DNA of 8,759 bases from Kuafuiihalomonas sp039024635 (GTDB taxonomy: Bacteria > Myxococcota > Kuafuiibacteriia > Kuafuiibacteriales > Kuafuiibacteriaceae): assembly GCA_039024635.1 (NCBI GenBank), contig JBCCQA010000056.1:1-8759 (forward strand). Reading direction: 5' to 3'. How positions within the stretch are numbered: the first letter of the stretch is position 1; each line of letters begins with the position of its first letter. A program made the position numbers and the translations under genes. Under the pieces are notes generated by a model. It was not told where the DNA came from. It did no database searches and saw nothing but the letters and a program-made list of their open reading frames with translations. Positions 1 through 5,936 of the stretch are shown here, one piece after another.

Positions 1-2574
1 CCGTACGTAAAGGAAGCCGCGGAGAATGAGCTGACTGAAGACGGAGGCCCGCTTCCCGAAGAGGACCGATTGGTAGTCTTCCCTGGAATGGAGCTAACGG
101 TCAGTGTGCCATGCCAGGCACTTGTCGTGTTCGACGCTGGTGTGTCACTGGAAGAGCTCCGGGCAGTGCCCCCTGCGCTTGGAATCGTAGTGTCTGACCC
201 TTCAGAACCTACCCATCTACCGACCGAGAGGCTCACCCATATCTCTTCGCTCGACGACATATACAACCGTCTGGACGAACATCCATTCCTGAAGGGGCGC
301 TTCATCGTCTTGCCCCACGTAGGCAACCGGGGCAATTTCAGCCTCCTCCGAACAGGCTTCGCTCCACGCTACGTTTCCATGCCTTGCGTCGGAGGCTTCG
401 TCGACGGCGAACTCTCCGCCCTGAATGAAGGCAACAGGAGAATCGTCGAAGGCAAGGACCCGGCATGGGGATACAAAAAGCTTGGGGTGTTTCAAACATC
501 CGACAGTCGCTCGCGAGACTTCACTCAGTTGGGCCGAGCATCGACGTGGGTGAAGTGGGCAAAGCCAACCGCTGAAGCGATTCGTCAGGCGTGCCTGGCC
601 TCGGAGTCAAGAATCGCGCAGGAGCAACCCGCGTATCCGTCATCTCGAATCGAGTTCGTTCGCGTCTCGAACTCTAAATTCCTGGGTCCCGTCGACCTGG
701 CTCTGAACCCTCAGTATTGCGCCGTCATCGGGGGGCGCGGGACGGGCAAGTCGAGCCTCCTGGAGTATATCCGTTGGGCGCTCTGTGACCAGCCGGCGTC
801 AGACCTTGACGACGATGACCCCGTTCTGAAGCGGCGGCATGACCTCGTCGCGGCAACGCTTGCGCAGATTGGGGCAACCGTTGATGTTGGGTACTCGAAG
901 AACGGCGTGCGCCACGTCGTCCGTAGGAAGTCACACCCACAGGAACTCCTGCTGAAGATTGATGCGGAGGAGTACCGACAGGTTTCCGAGGAAGAAGTCC
1001 GCTCCCTCCTTCCGATTCAAGCCTACAGTCAGAAACAGCTGAGCGGCGTTGGGGCTCGGCAGAGCGAACTGAAGCGCATGCTGGAAGGGCCCTCCAGGGA
1101 CGAGCTCCGCCGGCTCAATCAGCAACTCGAGTCTGCCCGGGCGGCAATGCGGGGCCTATTCTCTAGCTTCCAAGAGCATCGTCGAGCCAAAGCGGAGGTT
1201 GGTCGACTAGCCGTGGAGCTGTCTTCCCTGTCGCGCCAGATAGAGCGCCTACGCAAGAGCATGAAGGATGTTTCGCCATCCGACCTCCAGGTAATCGAGA
1301 GGCAGTCCAAGTACGATGACGAACGCCGGCTCCTCGAAGACTGGACGTCAAGACTCTCAGCCATGCAGGGAGAGCTTCGCACGAGAGCTGCCGCCCTGTC
1401 CGAGCAAGCCTTTCCGGAACCAGACGATGGGCCGAACGCCGCTTTGTTCCACGACCTTGCCGGCGTTCTTGAGAAGATCTTTGCTGACGCCTCGAGGCTC
1501 CTGAGCGATGCTGCGGACGACAACACCGCAGCCCAGTCTGAAGTTCGGCGGCTCACCGAAGCCTGGCGAAACAACTGGCGAGAGCAACAAAGAGAGTACG
1601 AGAGAGCAAGCGAGCGGTACGAGCAGTACCGCGACCTTCTGAGGAAAGTGGAGGAGCTTGAGGAGAGAAAGGCCGAACTTGAACAGCAGAAGAAAGAGGC
1701 TTCGTCCAGAGTATCAGACAGCGAGAACTCGGCGGAAGCGTTCTTCGAGAAGAGGTCTCTCCTTGGCGAGCTCGCTGTTCGGATTGGCAACGTACTTCAG
1801 CAGCAGTCTCGGCTACTGACCAGCCAGTCGAAGGGCCGGCTTCGCGTCCAGGTGGAAAGATTCGTCACGTTCGACGAAATCGCCGAGAAGCTCCGAACTG
1901 CCTTCAAGGGCTCCAAGGTTCGCGGCACGAGGACGGACGAGCTGGTAGACTCGCTCAGCTCCTGCGAGTCTCGCCTTTCCGCATGGACAGAACTGCAGGA
2001 TGAGCTACTGCACATCCTTCACAAGGACCCAAGCGACAGCTTCGAGACGCCACGACTTCATACCGTTGGTTTTTCATCGAAGGAGCTTGAAGCCATCGGC
2101 AGGAGCATGAGCGCCGGGGAGTGGCTCGAACTTGCCGTCCTCCTACCAGCAGACCGAGTCTTGTCGGAGTATTCTCCCAGAGAAGGAGAATTCATTCGGT
2201 TCTCCGATGCCTCCGCCGGCCAGCAGGCAACCACGCTGCTCTTTATTCTCCTCAACCAGGATGGCCCCCCGCTCATTATCGACCAGCCAGAAGACGACCT
2301 AGACAACAAGGTCATCCCGGAAATTGTGGAAGAGGTTTGGTCGGCAAAGGGCCGTAGGCAGCTGGTGTTCTCAAGCCACAACGCCAACCTTGTGGTCAAC
2401 GGCGATGCAGAACTGGTTGCAGTCTTCGACCATCGGGTTGCCAACGACCATTCGGGGGGACAGATTGAGGCGCAAGGTGCAATCGACCTGCCGGATGTTC
2501 GGTCTCGAATCACATCGGTAATGGAGGGAGGCAAGGCAGCGTTCGAGCTCCGGAAAGCCAAGTACGGTTTCTGA
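1..2574 (+). CDS. PHP domain plus SMC/ABC-type ATPase, TrlF-like (5' partial)
   Basis: The frame is open from base 1 to a TGA at 2572-2574, so the gene starts upstream of the window; a TTG at 70 is only an internal codon. The visible 857 residues begin in a PHP-phosphoesterase domain: FPGMEL at about 27-32, His106 in VLPHVGN, and TSDSR at 166-170, where the usual SDAH histidine is Arg. The ATPase follows: Walker A GGRGTGKS at 244-251, a Q-loop-like YSQKQL at 342-347, two coiled coils at about 366-420 and 515-580, the signature SAGQQ at 738-742, Walker B PLIIDQPEDD at 757-766 and the H-loop His793 in FSSHNAN. This order matches PHP-SMC proteins (TrlF-type), which are ABC ATPases often found in defence-rich islands. 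Cytoplasmic nucleic-acid targeting is inferred, and the substrate is unknown. The gene is convergent with the Rep-like gene downstream. Confidence 0.88.
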   Translation, partial: PYVKEAAENELTEDGGPLPEEDRLVVFPGMELTVSVPCQALVVFDAGVSLEELRAVPPALGIVVSDPSEPTHLPTERLTHISSLDDIYNRLDEHPFLKGRFIVLPHVGNRGNFSLLRTGFAPRYVSMPCVGGFVDGELSALNEGNRRIVEGKDPAWGYKKLGVFQTSDSRSRDFTQLGRASTWVKWAKPTAEAIRQACLASESRIAQEQPAYPSSRIEFVRVSNSKFLGPVDLALNPQYCAVIGGRGTGKSSLLEYIRWALCDQPASDLDDDDPVLKRRHDLVAATLAQIGATVDVGYSKNGVRHVVRRKSHPQELLLKIDAEEYRQVSEEEVRSLLPIQAYSQKQLSGVGARQSELKRMLEGPSRDELRRLNQQLESARAAMRGLFSSFQEHRRAKAEVGRLAVELSSLSRQIERLRKSMKDVSPSDLQVIERQSKYDDERRLLEDWTSRLSAMQGELRTRAAALSEQAFPEPDDGPNAALFHDLAGVLEKIFADASRLLSDAADDNTAAQSEVRRLTEAWRNNWREQQREYERASERYEQYRDLLRKVEELEERKAELEQQKKEASSRVSDSENSAEAFFEKRSLLGELAVRIGNVLQQQSRLLTSQSKGRLRVQVERFVTFDEIAEKLRTAFKGSKVRGTRTDELVDSLSSCESRLSAWTELQDELLHILHKDPSDSFETPRLHTVGFSSKELEAIGRSMSAGEWLELAVLLPADRVLSEYSPREGEFIRFSDASAGQQATTLLFILLNQDGPPLIIDQPEDDLDNKVIPEIVEEVWSAKGRRQLVFSSHNANLVVNGDAELVAVFDHRVANDHSGGQIEAQGAIDLPDVRSRITSVMEGGKAAFELRKAKYGF

Positions 2575-2634
2575 GGTGCTGCTGCTATGCCGTTCGCCCC
2601 ATCGAGGCCAGACCGGTAGCCACCGATTGAACAA

Positions 2635-2652
2635 CCACACTGCTCCATGTGG
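2635..2652 (-). terminator. Weak hairpin between convergent genes
   Basis: CCACA (2635-2639) and TGTGG (2648-2652) form a 5-bp inverted repeat with an 8-base loop, in the 81-bp gap between the stop of the ATPase gene and the stop of the Rep-like gene. Read on the minus strand it is followed by TTGTT, so it could end transcription of the Rep-like gene. The stem is short and there is no long T run. The call rests mainly on position. Confidence 0.22.
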
Positions 2653-2655
2653 ATT

Positions 2656-4126
2656 TCAGGCCAAGTCCAAGCTCAAGACATGCTCCAGTTGCTTCTGTAG
2701 TGTTGACTGCGCGCGCTTGAGGACGAAGGAGGGGCTCTCCAAGCCGGCCTGCTCTGTGATACTTGCTGAATCGAGGATTCGGTCCGAAAGCGCGTTCGAG
2801 GCCGCTCCGCGCACATGCGGCTTCTGCAGCCTGCGAAGTCGTTCTTGAACCGAGGAGGCGCCGTCTGCCCGTGCTCGGACCATGAACGGAGTCCAGAAGT
2901 CGCTCGAGTCCAGAAGACCGACGTGGACGAAGCGGTGGCCCTCGAACGGCCGGACTCGGTCGCAAATTCTGTCCAGAAGACCGGGCGGTCTTCGGTCAAT
3001 CCCATCTTGTCCGGGGCCCTTCGGACGGCAGGAAGCCTCGACCCGATGGACCCTTGAGAAGGCCAACATGTGCTCGGTGTAGAAAGACCTCCAGGAAGGC
3101 TCCATGCGCAGTTCCTCGATGGTGGTGAGGCCATCAGGCGACGGCTCGCCCATCATCATGCCGTCGGGGTCACAGTTCATCCAGGCCTCAGCCTGGAGCC
3201 GAGCTGCGAGTTCCTCGTCGAGGTCCAGAATGCGGTCGGCCCTTTCGGCCAGCTTGTCGTACGTCCGGATGAAGCGTTCGCTGGTTCTGCTGCCGAAGGT
3301 CCAGTTCACCGCTTCGTTCTGGAGCCATGGGTGACGAGGCCGCCCAGATGTGGACTTCCGCGGTCGCTCATCGTGATGGAGTACAGCGAAAGACGGCACG
3401 TCGTAGTCCACCGCGATGTCCAGAAGTGTGACGTCCAGAGTTCCTGGCTGGAGGAAGGGTTGGAGGTAGATGTCCAGAAGGGCCTTCGCCTTCGGCAGAT
3501 TCGTCAGGAGGCGACCGAAGACTTCGATGCGAGCGAAGTTAGCGTCCAGAATCTCGCCCCTTTTCTGGATGAACGCGATTTCGTCGCCCTTGGGGTTTGA
3601 AGGAGATGTGGATGTCGCCGGACTTGAAGCAGAACCTGAACGGAGCGAACTCGTCCCCCCTCGGTGGATGCGGCTTCATCGACCGAAAGATGAAGTCTGT
3701 GAACGCCCTTCTGTTCTGGACCTCGAAGGTCGCCGCGAGGCGGTCCAGCGAAACTACTGGCCCCCGTCTCGGGGGCACGAACCCCTTCCCCACGTACCGC
3801 TGGACCGCATGGGCGGCGAACAGCGAGCATCCTTCGTTGGCTGCCAGTCCTGGATGTCCCAGTCGTCTGATGGAGAGGGTGGACGGGTCGCATCCGCGCC
3901 CGGAGCAGGCATACTGAAGCCCTCGAATCAGCTCCGGCCGCGGCGGAGCCTTCATGTACCCGGAAATCCACTTGGTCATCGTGGAGGGCGCTACGCCCAT
4001 AACCCTTGAGAATAGCTTGATGTCTCCGCCCGTCTGCCGAACCAGTGCGGCCAACGCGAGCCCCTCACCAGAGCCAGCCAGGTCGGTCCTCTCGTGGCCG
4101 AAGCGAGGTCGTCCCGCTTGTCCCAT
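2656..4126 (-). pseudogene. HTH plus Rep_trans-type rolling-circle initiator/relaxase (MobT/RstA-like), frameshifted
   Basis: Two overlapping frames together make one protein. The first runs from ATG 4126 and holds an HTH at residues 35-62 (DIKLFSRVMGVAPSTMTKW). It ends ...DIHISFKP and then loses sense. The second frame picks up KGDEIAFIQKRGEILDA and continues to TGA at 2656. Dropping one base of the CCCC run at 3592-3595 joins them as a 489-residue product. Rep_trans-like motifs in the joined protein are LDIAVDYD at 235-242, FGSRTSERFIRTYDKLAER around 278-296 (Tyr289 is the candidate nucleophile) and HRVEA around 360-364. HTH followed by Rep_trans is the layout of MobT relaxases (Tn916 Orf20 type); filamentous-phage RstA proteins share the core. 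The expected role is nicking an origin to start rolling-circle replication or transfer. Start: GGAG lies 9 nt before ATG 4126. The gene may be dead, a +1 frameshift gene, or a sequencing error. Family assignment is by motif recall. Confidence 0.72.
3592..3595 (-). other. Frameshift point in Rep-like gene
   Basis: On the minus strand the sequence reads TTC AAA CCC CAA GGG in the upstream frame (F K P Q G, after which the frame loses family-like sequence and stops at 3539). Reading CCC and then slipping one base gives AAG GGC GAC GAA (K G D E), which continues the conserved protein. The four-base C run is both a common place for indel errors and a known type of +1 slippage site for tRNA-Pro. 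Confidence 0.7.
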
Positions 4127-4146
4127 TTTCCATTTCTCCAGCGACG

Positions 4147-4326
4147 TCAGGTGCGGTCGCTGCCGGCCGACCCCTGACCGGAGACCCAGTCTCGAATCTC
4201 TTCGAGAGCATCACGGACGCCGTCGACGTCCCCGTCGTTGAGACAGCGCAGCGCGAGGGATACGGGCCTTGAAACCTGGCTTACAATCCGGTGCCTCAGA
4301 GACTCCAGGAGGACCTCAAGGGTCAT
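4147..4326 (-). CDS. Small hypothetical protein upstream of Rep-like gene (59 aa)
   Basis: An ATG at 4324-4326 opens a 59-codon frame ending in TGA at 4147-4149, 20 bp before the ATG of the Rep-like gene, so the two could be co-transcribed. The product starts MTLEVLLESLRHRIV and has a C-terminal amphipathic stretch (DGVRDALEEIRDW) followed by a polar tail. It looks like a small helical, slightly acidic cytoplasmic protein. GGAGG lies 13 bases before the ATG, longer than ideal. The frame is open far upstream without another start codon, as is common in GC-rich DNA. I do not recognise the family; position suggests an accessory or copy-control protein for the initiator, which is inference. Confidence 0.42.
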   Translation of the reverse strand: MTLEVLLESLRHRIVSQVSRPVSLALRCLNDGDVDGVRDALEEIRDWVSGQGSAGSDRT

Positions 4327-4402
4327 CTCAGGAGCGGTTCCTCCGTGATTTCGGGGCCATAGGGGGACATCAGCGGCGTCATTCGGCGTTGAGCGAAGCG
4401 AT

Positions 4403-4422
4403 TTCGATTCCCGCCGGCTCCA
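4403..4422 (+). other. 20-bp match to a tmRNA/tRNA 3' end (possible att core)
   Basis: TTCGATT CCCGC CGGCTCC A has the exact layout of a T-loop, the T-stem 3' half, the acceptor 3' strand and a discriminator base. It resembles the 3' end of bacterial tmRNA genes, which end in ...TCCCGCC-GCTCCACCA-type sequence. The bases upstream (GAAGCGAT) cannot form the 5' T-stem, so this is not an intact RNA gene. Integrases often leave such 3' fragments at element ends. No integrase gene is seen in the window. Confidence 0.35.
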
Positions 4423-4425
4423 AAC
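4411..4425 (+). repeat. 15-bp direct repeat, copy 1
   Basis: CCGCCGGCTCCAAAC occurs here and again, identical, at 4508-4522, 97 bp away in the same orientation. The pair flanks the strong hairpin at 4471-4497 in the otherwise non-coding stretch upstream of the small ORF and Rep-like gene. Confidence 0.7.
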
Positions 4426-4470
4426 GAGTGCGAAGCGCAGCAGCGCAGTCGTGCAGGAGCCCAGTGCCGC

Positions 4471-4497
4471 GGAGCCGAGTTCAAAGAACTCGGGTCC
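4471..4497. repeat. Strong inverted repeat upstream of Rep module
   Basis: CCGAGTTC (4475-4482), loop AAA, GAACTCGG (4486-4493) is a perfect 8-bp stem. GGA (4471-4473) pairs with TCC (4495-4497) across one G/G mismatch, making 11 pairs in all. It overlaps alternative short stems (CGGGT 4491-4495 with ACCCG 4502-4506, and CCCGG 4503-4507 with CCGGG 4526-4530). There is no T tract, so a terminator is unlikely. A nick-site hairpin or cruciform for the neighbouring initiator is the more interesting reading. Confidence 0.55.
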
Positions 4498-4507
4498 GAC
4501 TACCCGG

Positions 4508-4522
4508 CCGCCGGCTCCAAAC
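4508..4522 (+). repeat. 15-bp direct repeat, copy 2
   Basis: Second exact copy of CCGCCGGCTCCAAAC (first at 4411-4425). The surrounding bases differ, so only the 15-bp core is repeated. Confidence 0.7.
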
Positions 4523-4536
4523 TTACCGGGTTATCG

Positions 4537-4553
4537 GCTGAGCGAAGCTCAGC
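4537..4553 (-). terminator. Hairpin just after the small basic protein gene
   Basis: GCTGAGC (4537-4543), loop GAA, GCTCAGC (4547-4553) is a perfect 7-bp stem that begins 5 bp past the stop codon at 4559-4561 on the minus strand. Its position fits a terminator for that gene, but the minus strand continues CGATAACC without a T run. A related sequence, TGAGCGAAGC, recurs at 4390-4399. Confidence 0.4.
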
Positions 4554-4558
4554 TCGCT

Positions 4559-4744
4559 CTACTCGACGTCTTCTGGCTTGGGCTGAGGGCCAGGGACGAT
4601 TCCAGCGATGTCCGGGTCTACGCCTTCGGGGACGGTGGCCTCGGCCTTCTCGGCCTTCCTCGCTTTTCGGCGCGACTCTTTGTCCGCCTTCTTCTCCGCC
4701 CGCTGGCGCTCTTTCTGGCGTTTGTCCGCTCCGTATCCGGCCAT
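4559..4744 (-). CDS. Small Lys/Arg-rich hypothetical protein (61 aa)
   Basis: The ATG at 4742-4744 gives a 61-residue protein starting MAGYGADKRQKERQRAEKK. It has a strongly basic, Lys/Arg/Glu/Ala-rich helical first half (about residues 7-35) and an acidic, proline-rich tail (VDPDIAGIVPGPQPKPEDVE). The charge pattern resembles small conserved hypothetical proteins I recall from deltaproteobacteria that begin GYGADKR; I cannot name a function. The frame stays open upstream to 4936, with another ATG about 6 codons earlier (MWVWSM) and one at 4936. The MAGYG start is chosen because the conserved-looking sequence begins there, although no good Shine-Dalgarno precedes it. The basic helix could bind nucleic acid, which is inference. 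Confidence 0.6.
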   Translation of the reverse strand: MAGYGADKRQKERQRAEKKADKESRRKARKAEKAEATVPEGVDPDIAGIVPGPQPKPEDVE

Positions 4745-4937
4745 GGACCAGACCCACATGGTCGCAGCATCGAAGCAACTACTTCGACGACGGACAGGAG
4801 GGAAGAAACGCAGCGTGATCCCCTTCATGCTGGTGCGAGGACCGAGAAGAACCTCATGCGACTGCAAGCAGCCAGCCTGCGGCCGACCGAGAAGTGTAGG
4901 GACCGGTATCAGGTCCCGAACTTGGGTGCCACCCATT

Positions 4938-4957
4938 GACGCAAGCCAAGTTGCGTC
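4938..4957 (+). repeat. Perfect 7-bp inverted repeat (terminator-like)
   Basis: GACGCAA (4938-4944), loop GCCAAG, TTGCGTC (4951-4957), followed on the plus strand by TTTGG. The short T run suggests a weak intrinsic terminator reading rightward, but no plus-strand gene ends here. It may instead be a regulatory or binding site upstream of the small basic protein gene. Confidence 0.35.
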
Positions 4958-4996
4958 TTTGGTTGCGATGCCGAATCGACGGCTACGAGTGCTCTG

Positions 4997-5022
4997 CGAC
5001 TAACGCTGAGCCACGTTAGTCG
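4997..5022. repeat. Perfect 9-bp inverted repeat
   Basis: CGACTAACG (4997-5005), loop CTGAGCCA, CGTTAGTCG (5014-5022). It lies about 80 bp past the stop of the minus-strand 95-codon ORF, so it could end that operon, but no T tract follows on either strand. The arms do not satisfy the integron attC consensus (RYYYAAC/GTTRRRY). Confidence 0.5.
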
Positions 5023-5102
5023 TTATCCCTAGGTCTCGCTTCGCTTGTTGCTGACGAATTTCGTGGCCCTGTTCGTCACCCTGGCAACCCGCGCGTATTG
5101 CA

Positions 5103-5390
5103 TCAGGCGCCCGGGTCGCGCGGGTCCTCCACGACCTCTTCGGTCGGCCCAAGTCGAGGCCCAAGATACGAACTCTCAAGGGCCCTTCGCTCGAGGAGGG
5201 GCCTGAGACCTACATCGAGCATCCTACTTCTCGGACTCGATTCGACCGCGTCATCAAAACGGACGGAAGGCGGGTGCCCAGAGCCTGACTGGGCCATCGA
5301 TGGAATACCCGTGACCTTGGTCCTGTCGATATCCCAGTGGACCGAGTACCCAGTAGCCAAGGAACACGCCGTAGGTGTGGGGCCGCTCAT
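5103..5390 (-). CDS. Hypothetical protein, 95 aa
   Basis: ATG at 5388-5390 follows the lipoprotein stop codon after six bases (TGA-AGGAGC-ATG), with an AGGAG whose spacing to the ATG is unusually tight. The close packing suggests translational coupling in the kinase-lipoprotein cluster. The product begins MSGPTPTACSLATGYSVHWD and is rich in Pro, Ser and Arg, with no signal peptide, membrane segment or motif I recognise. Codon use is only moderately G/C-biased at third positions, weaker than in the kinase. It may be a real small gene or a chance frame; the start-site context is the main support. Confidence 0.4.
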   Translation of the reverse strand: MSGPTPTACSLATGYSVHWDIDRTKVTGIPSMAQSGSGHPPSVRFDDAVESSPRSRMLDVGLRPLLERRALESSYLGPRLGPTEEVVEDPRDPGA

Positions 5391-5396
5391 GCTCCT

Positions 5397-5831
5397 TCAG
5401 TAGGCGACGGGACGGGTCGCGGCTTTGGGTATGCCGACTAGAACCAGGTCTAGCGTGTCGCGGAGCGCCTGCACATCACCTGCCTGGTAGGACGTCGCGC
5501 TGCCTGTCCAGACCACGTCTTCGGTGCTCGCCTCTAGGACGTCCACCTGCAGCCCGCCCGACCCCGTCCGCGCGACCCGGACGAGGAGGTCGGGCTGAAA
5601 TCCAGCCTGCGGGGGCTGGTACCCTCGGGCGCGGAAGAGTCCGGGCGCGTAGGTCCGAAGGTCTTCGGCGAGCGCCCCTTCAAAAGGGATGAGCCCGTCG
5701 GGAAGCTCACCGTCGGCGTAGGCGATCGTCCGATAGCGACCTTCCTCGAAGGTCGGCAGGACTCGGCTCCGGATCCCGCTCGTGCCCTCCGCGCAGGCGC
5801 ACAGGAGGAGCATGGGCAGCAGCCATTTCAT
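5397..5831 (-). CDS. DUF4136-like lipoprotein (144 aa)
   Basis: From ATG 5831 the protein begins MKWLLPMLLLCACAEGTSG: a short positive n-region, a hydrophobic core and a lipobox-like Cys at residue 11 or 13, typical of a lipoprotein signal. The mature part matches the pattern of DUF4136 proteins: YRTIAYADGELPD, then a helix with FRARGYQPP, then PDLLVRVART, then LQVDVLEASTEDVVWTGSA. It is therefore predicted to be a small membrane-anchored envelope lipoprotein; the molecular role of that family is not established. An in-frame ATG six codons upstream (5849) would put MDHSVG before the signal and is less likely. It lies 105 bp downstream of the kinase on the same strand and is probably co-transcribed with it and with the following 95-codon ORF. 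The family call is by pattern recall. Confidence 0.72.
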   Translation of the reverse strand: MKWLLPMLLLCACAEGTSGIRSRVLPTFEEGRYRTIAYADGELPDGLIPFEGALAEDLRTYAPGLFRARGYQPPQAGFQPDLLVRVARTGSGGLQVDVLEASTEDVVWTGSATSYQAGDVQALRDTLDLVLVGIPKAATRPVAY

Positions 5832-5936
5832 GCCGACAGAATGGTCCAAGAGCGCCCGCGCTGCGAAGCGAAAGCGTGAGCTTGGGACTGACCCACCCCG
5901 CCTTCCCGGTCCGCTGTCGGTTCAACACGCTCGCTC

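Larger units (their letters stand above)
4745..5102. other. Non-coding stretch with two perfect hairpins
   Basis: About 360 bp between the 95-codon ORF and the small basic protein gene, both on the minus strand. Open frames here lack recognisable protein sequence. Besides the inverted repeats at 4938-4957 and 4997-5022, I see no RNA gene, repeat array or clear promoter. Confidence 0.5.

Noticed and set aside
1119..1790. Minus-strand 223-codon frame opposite the ATPase coiled coil
   Set aside because: Ser/Arg/Leu-rich translation typical of the antisense of a coiled-coil gene; the plus strand carries a complete ABC-type ATPase.
3504..3971. Minus-strand 155-codon frame overlapping the Rep-like gene in the third frame
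   Set aside because: It matches neither half of the conserved protein and is Arg/Pro/Ser-rich; treated as a shadow.
3070..4009. Plus-strand frames of 176 and 179 codons opposite the Rep-like gene
   Set aside because: The minus strand shows HTH and Rep_trans-like motifs across both parts; the plus frames show no recognisable protein sequence.
4403..4422. Intact tmRNA or tRNA gene
   Set aside because: Only the T-loop-to-discriminator part is present; there is no matching 5' T-stem, anticodon arm or acceptor 5' strand upstream.
4997..5022. Integron attC site
   Set aside because: The arms give GACTAAC and GTTAGTC, which do not meet RYYYAAC/GTTRRRY, and no cassette-like ORF arrangement or integrase is present.
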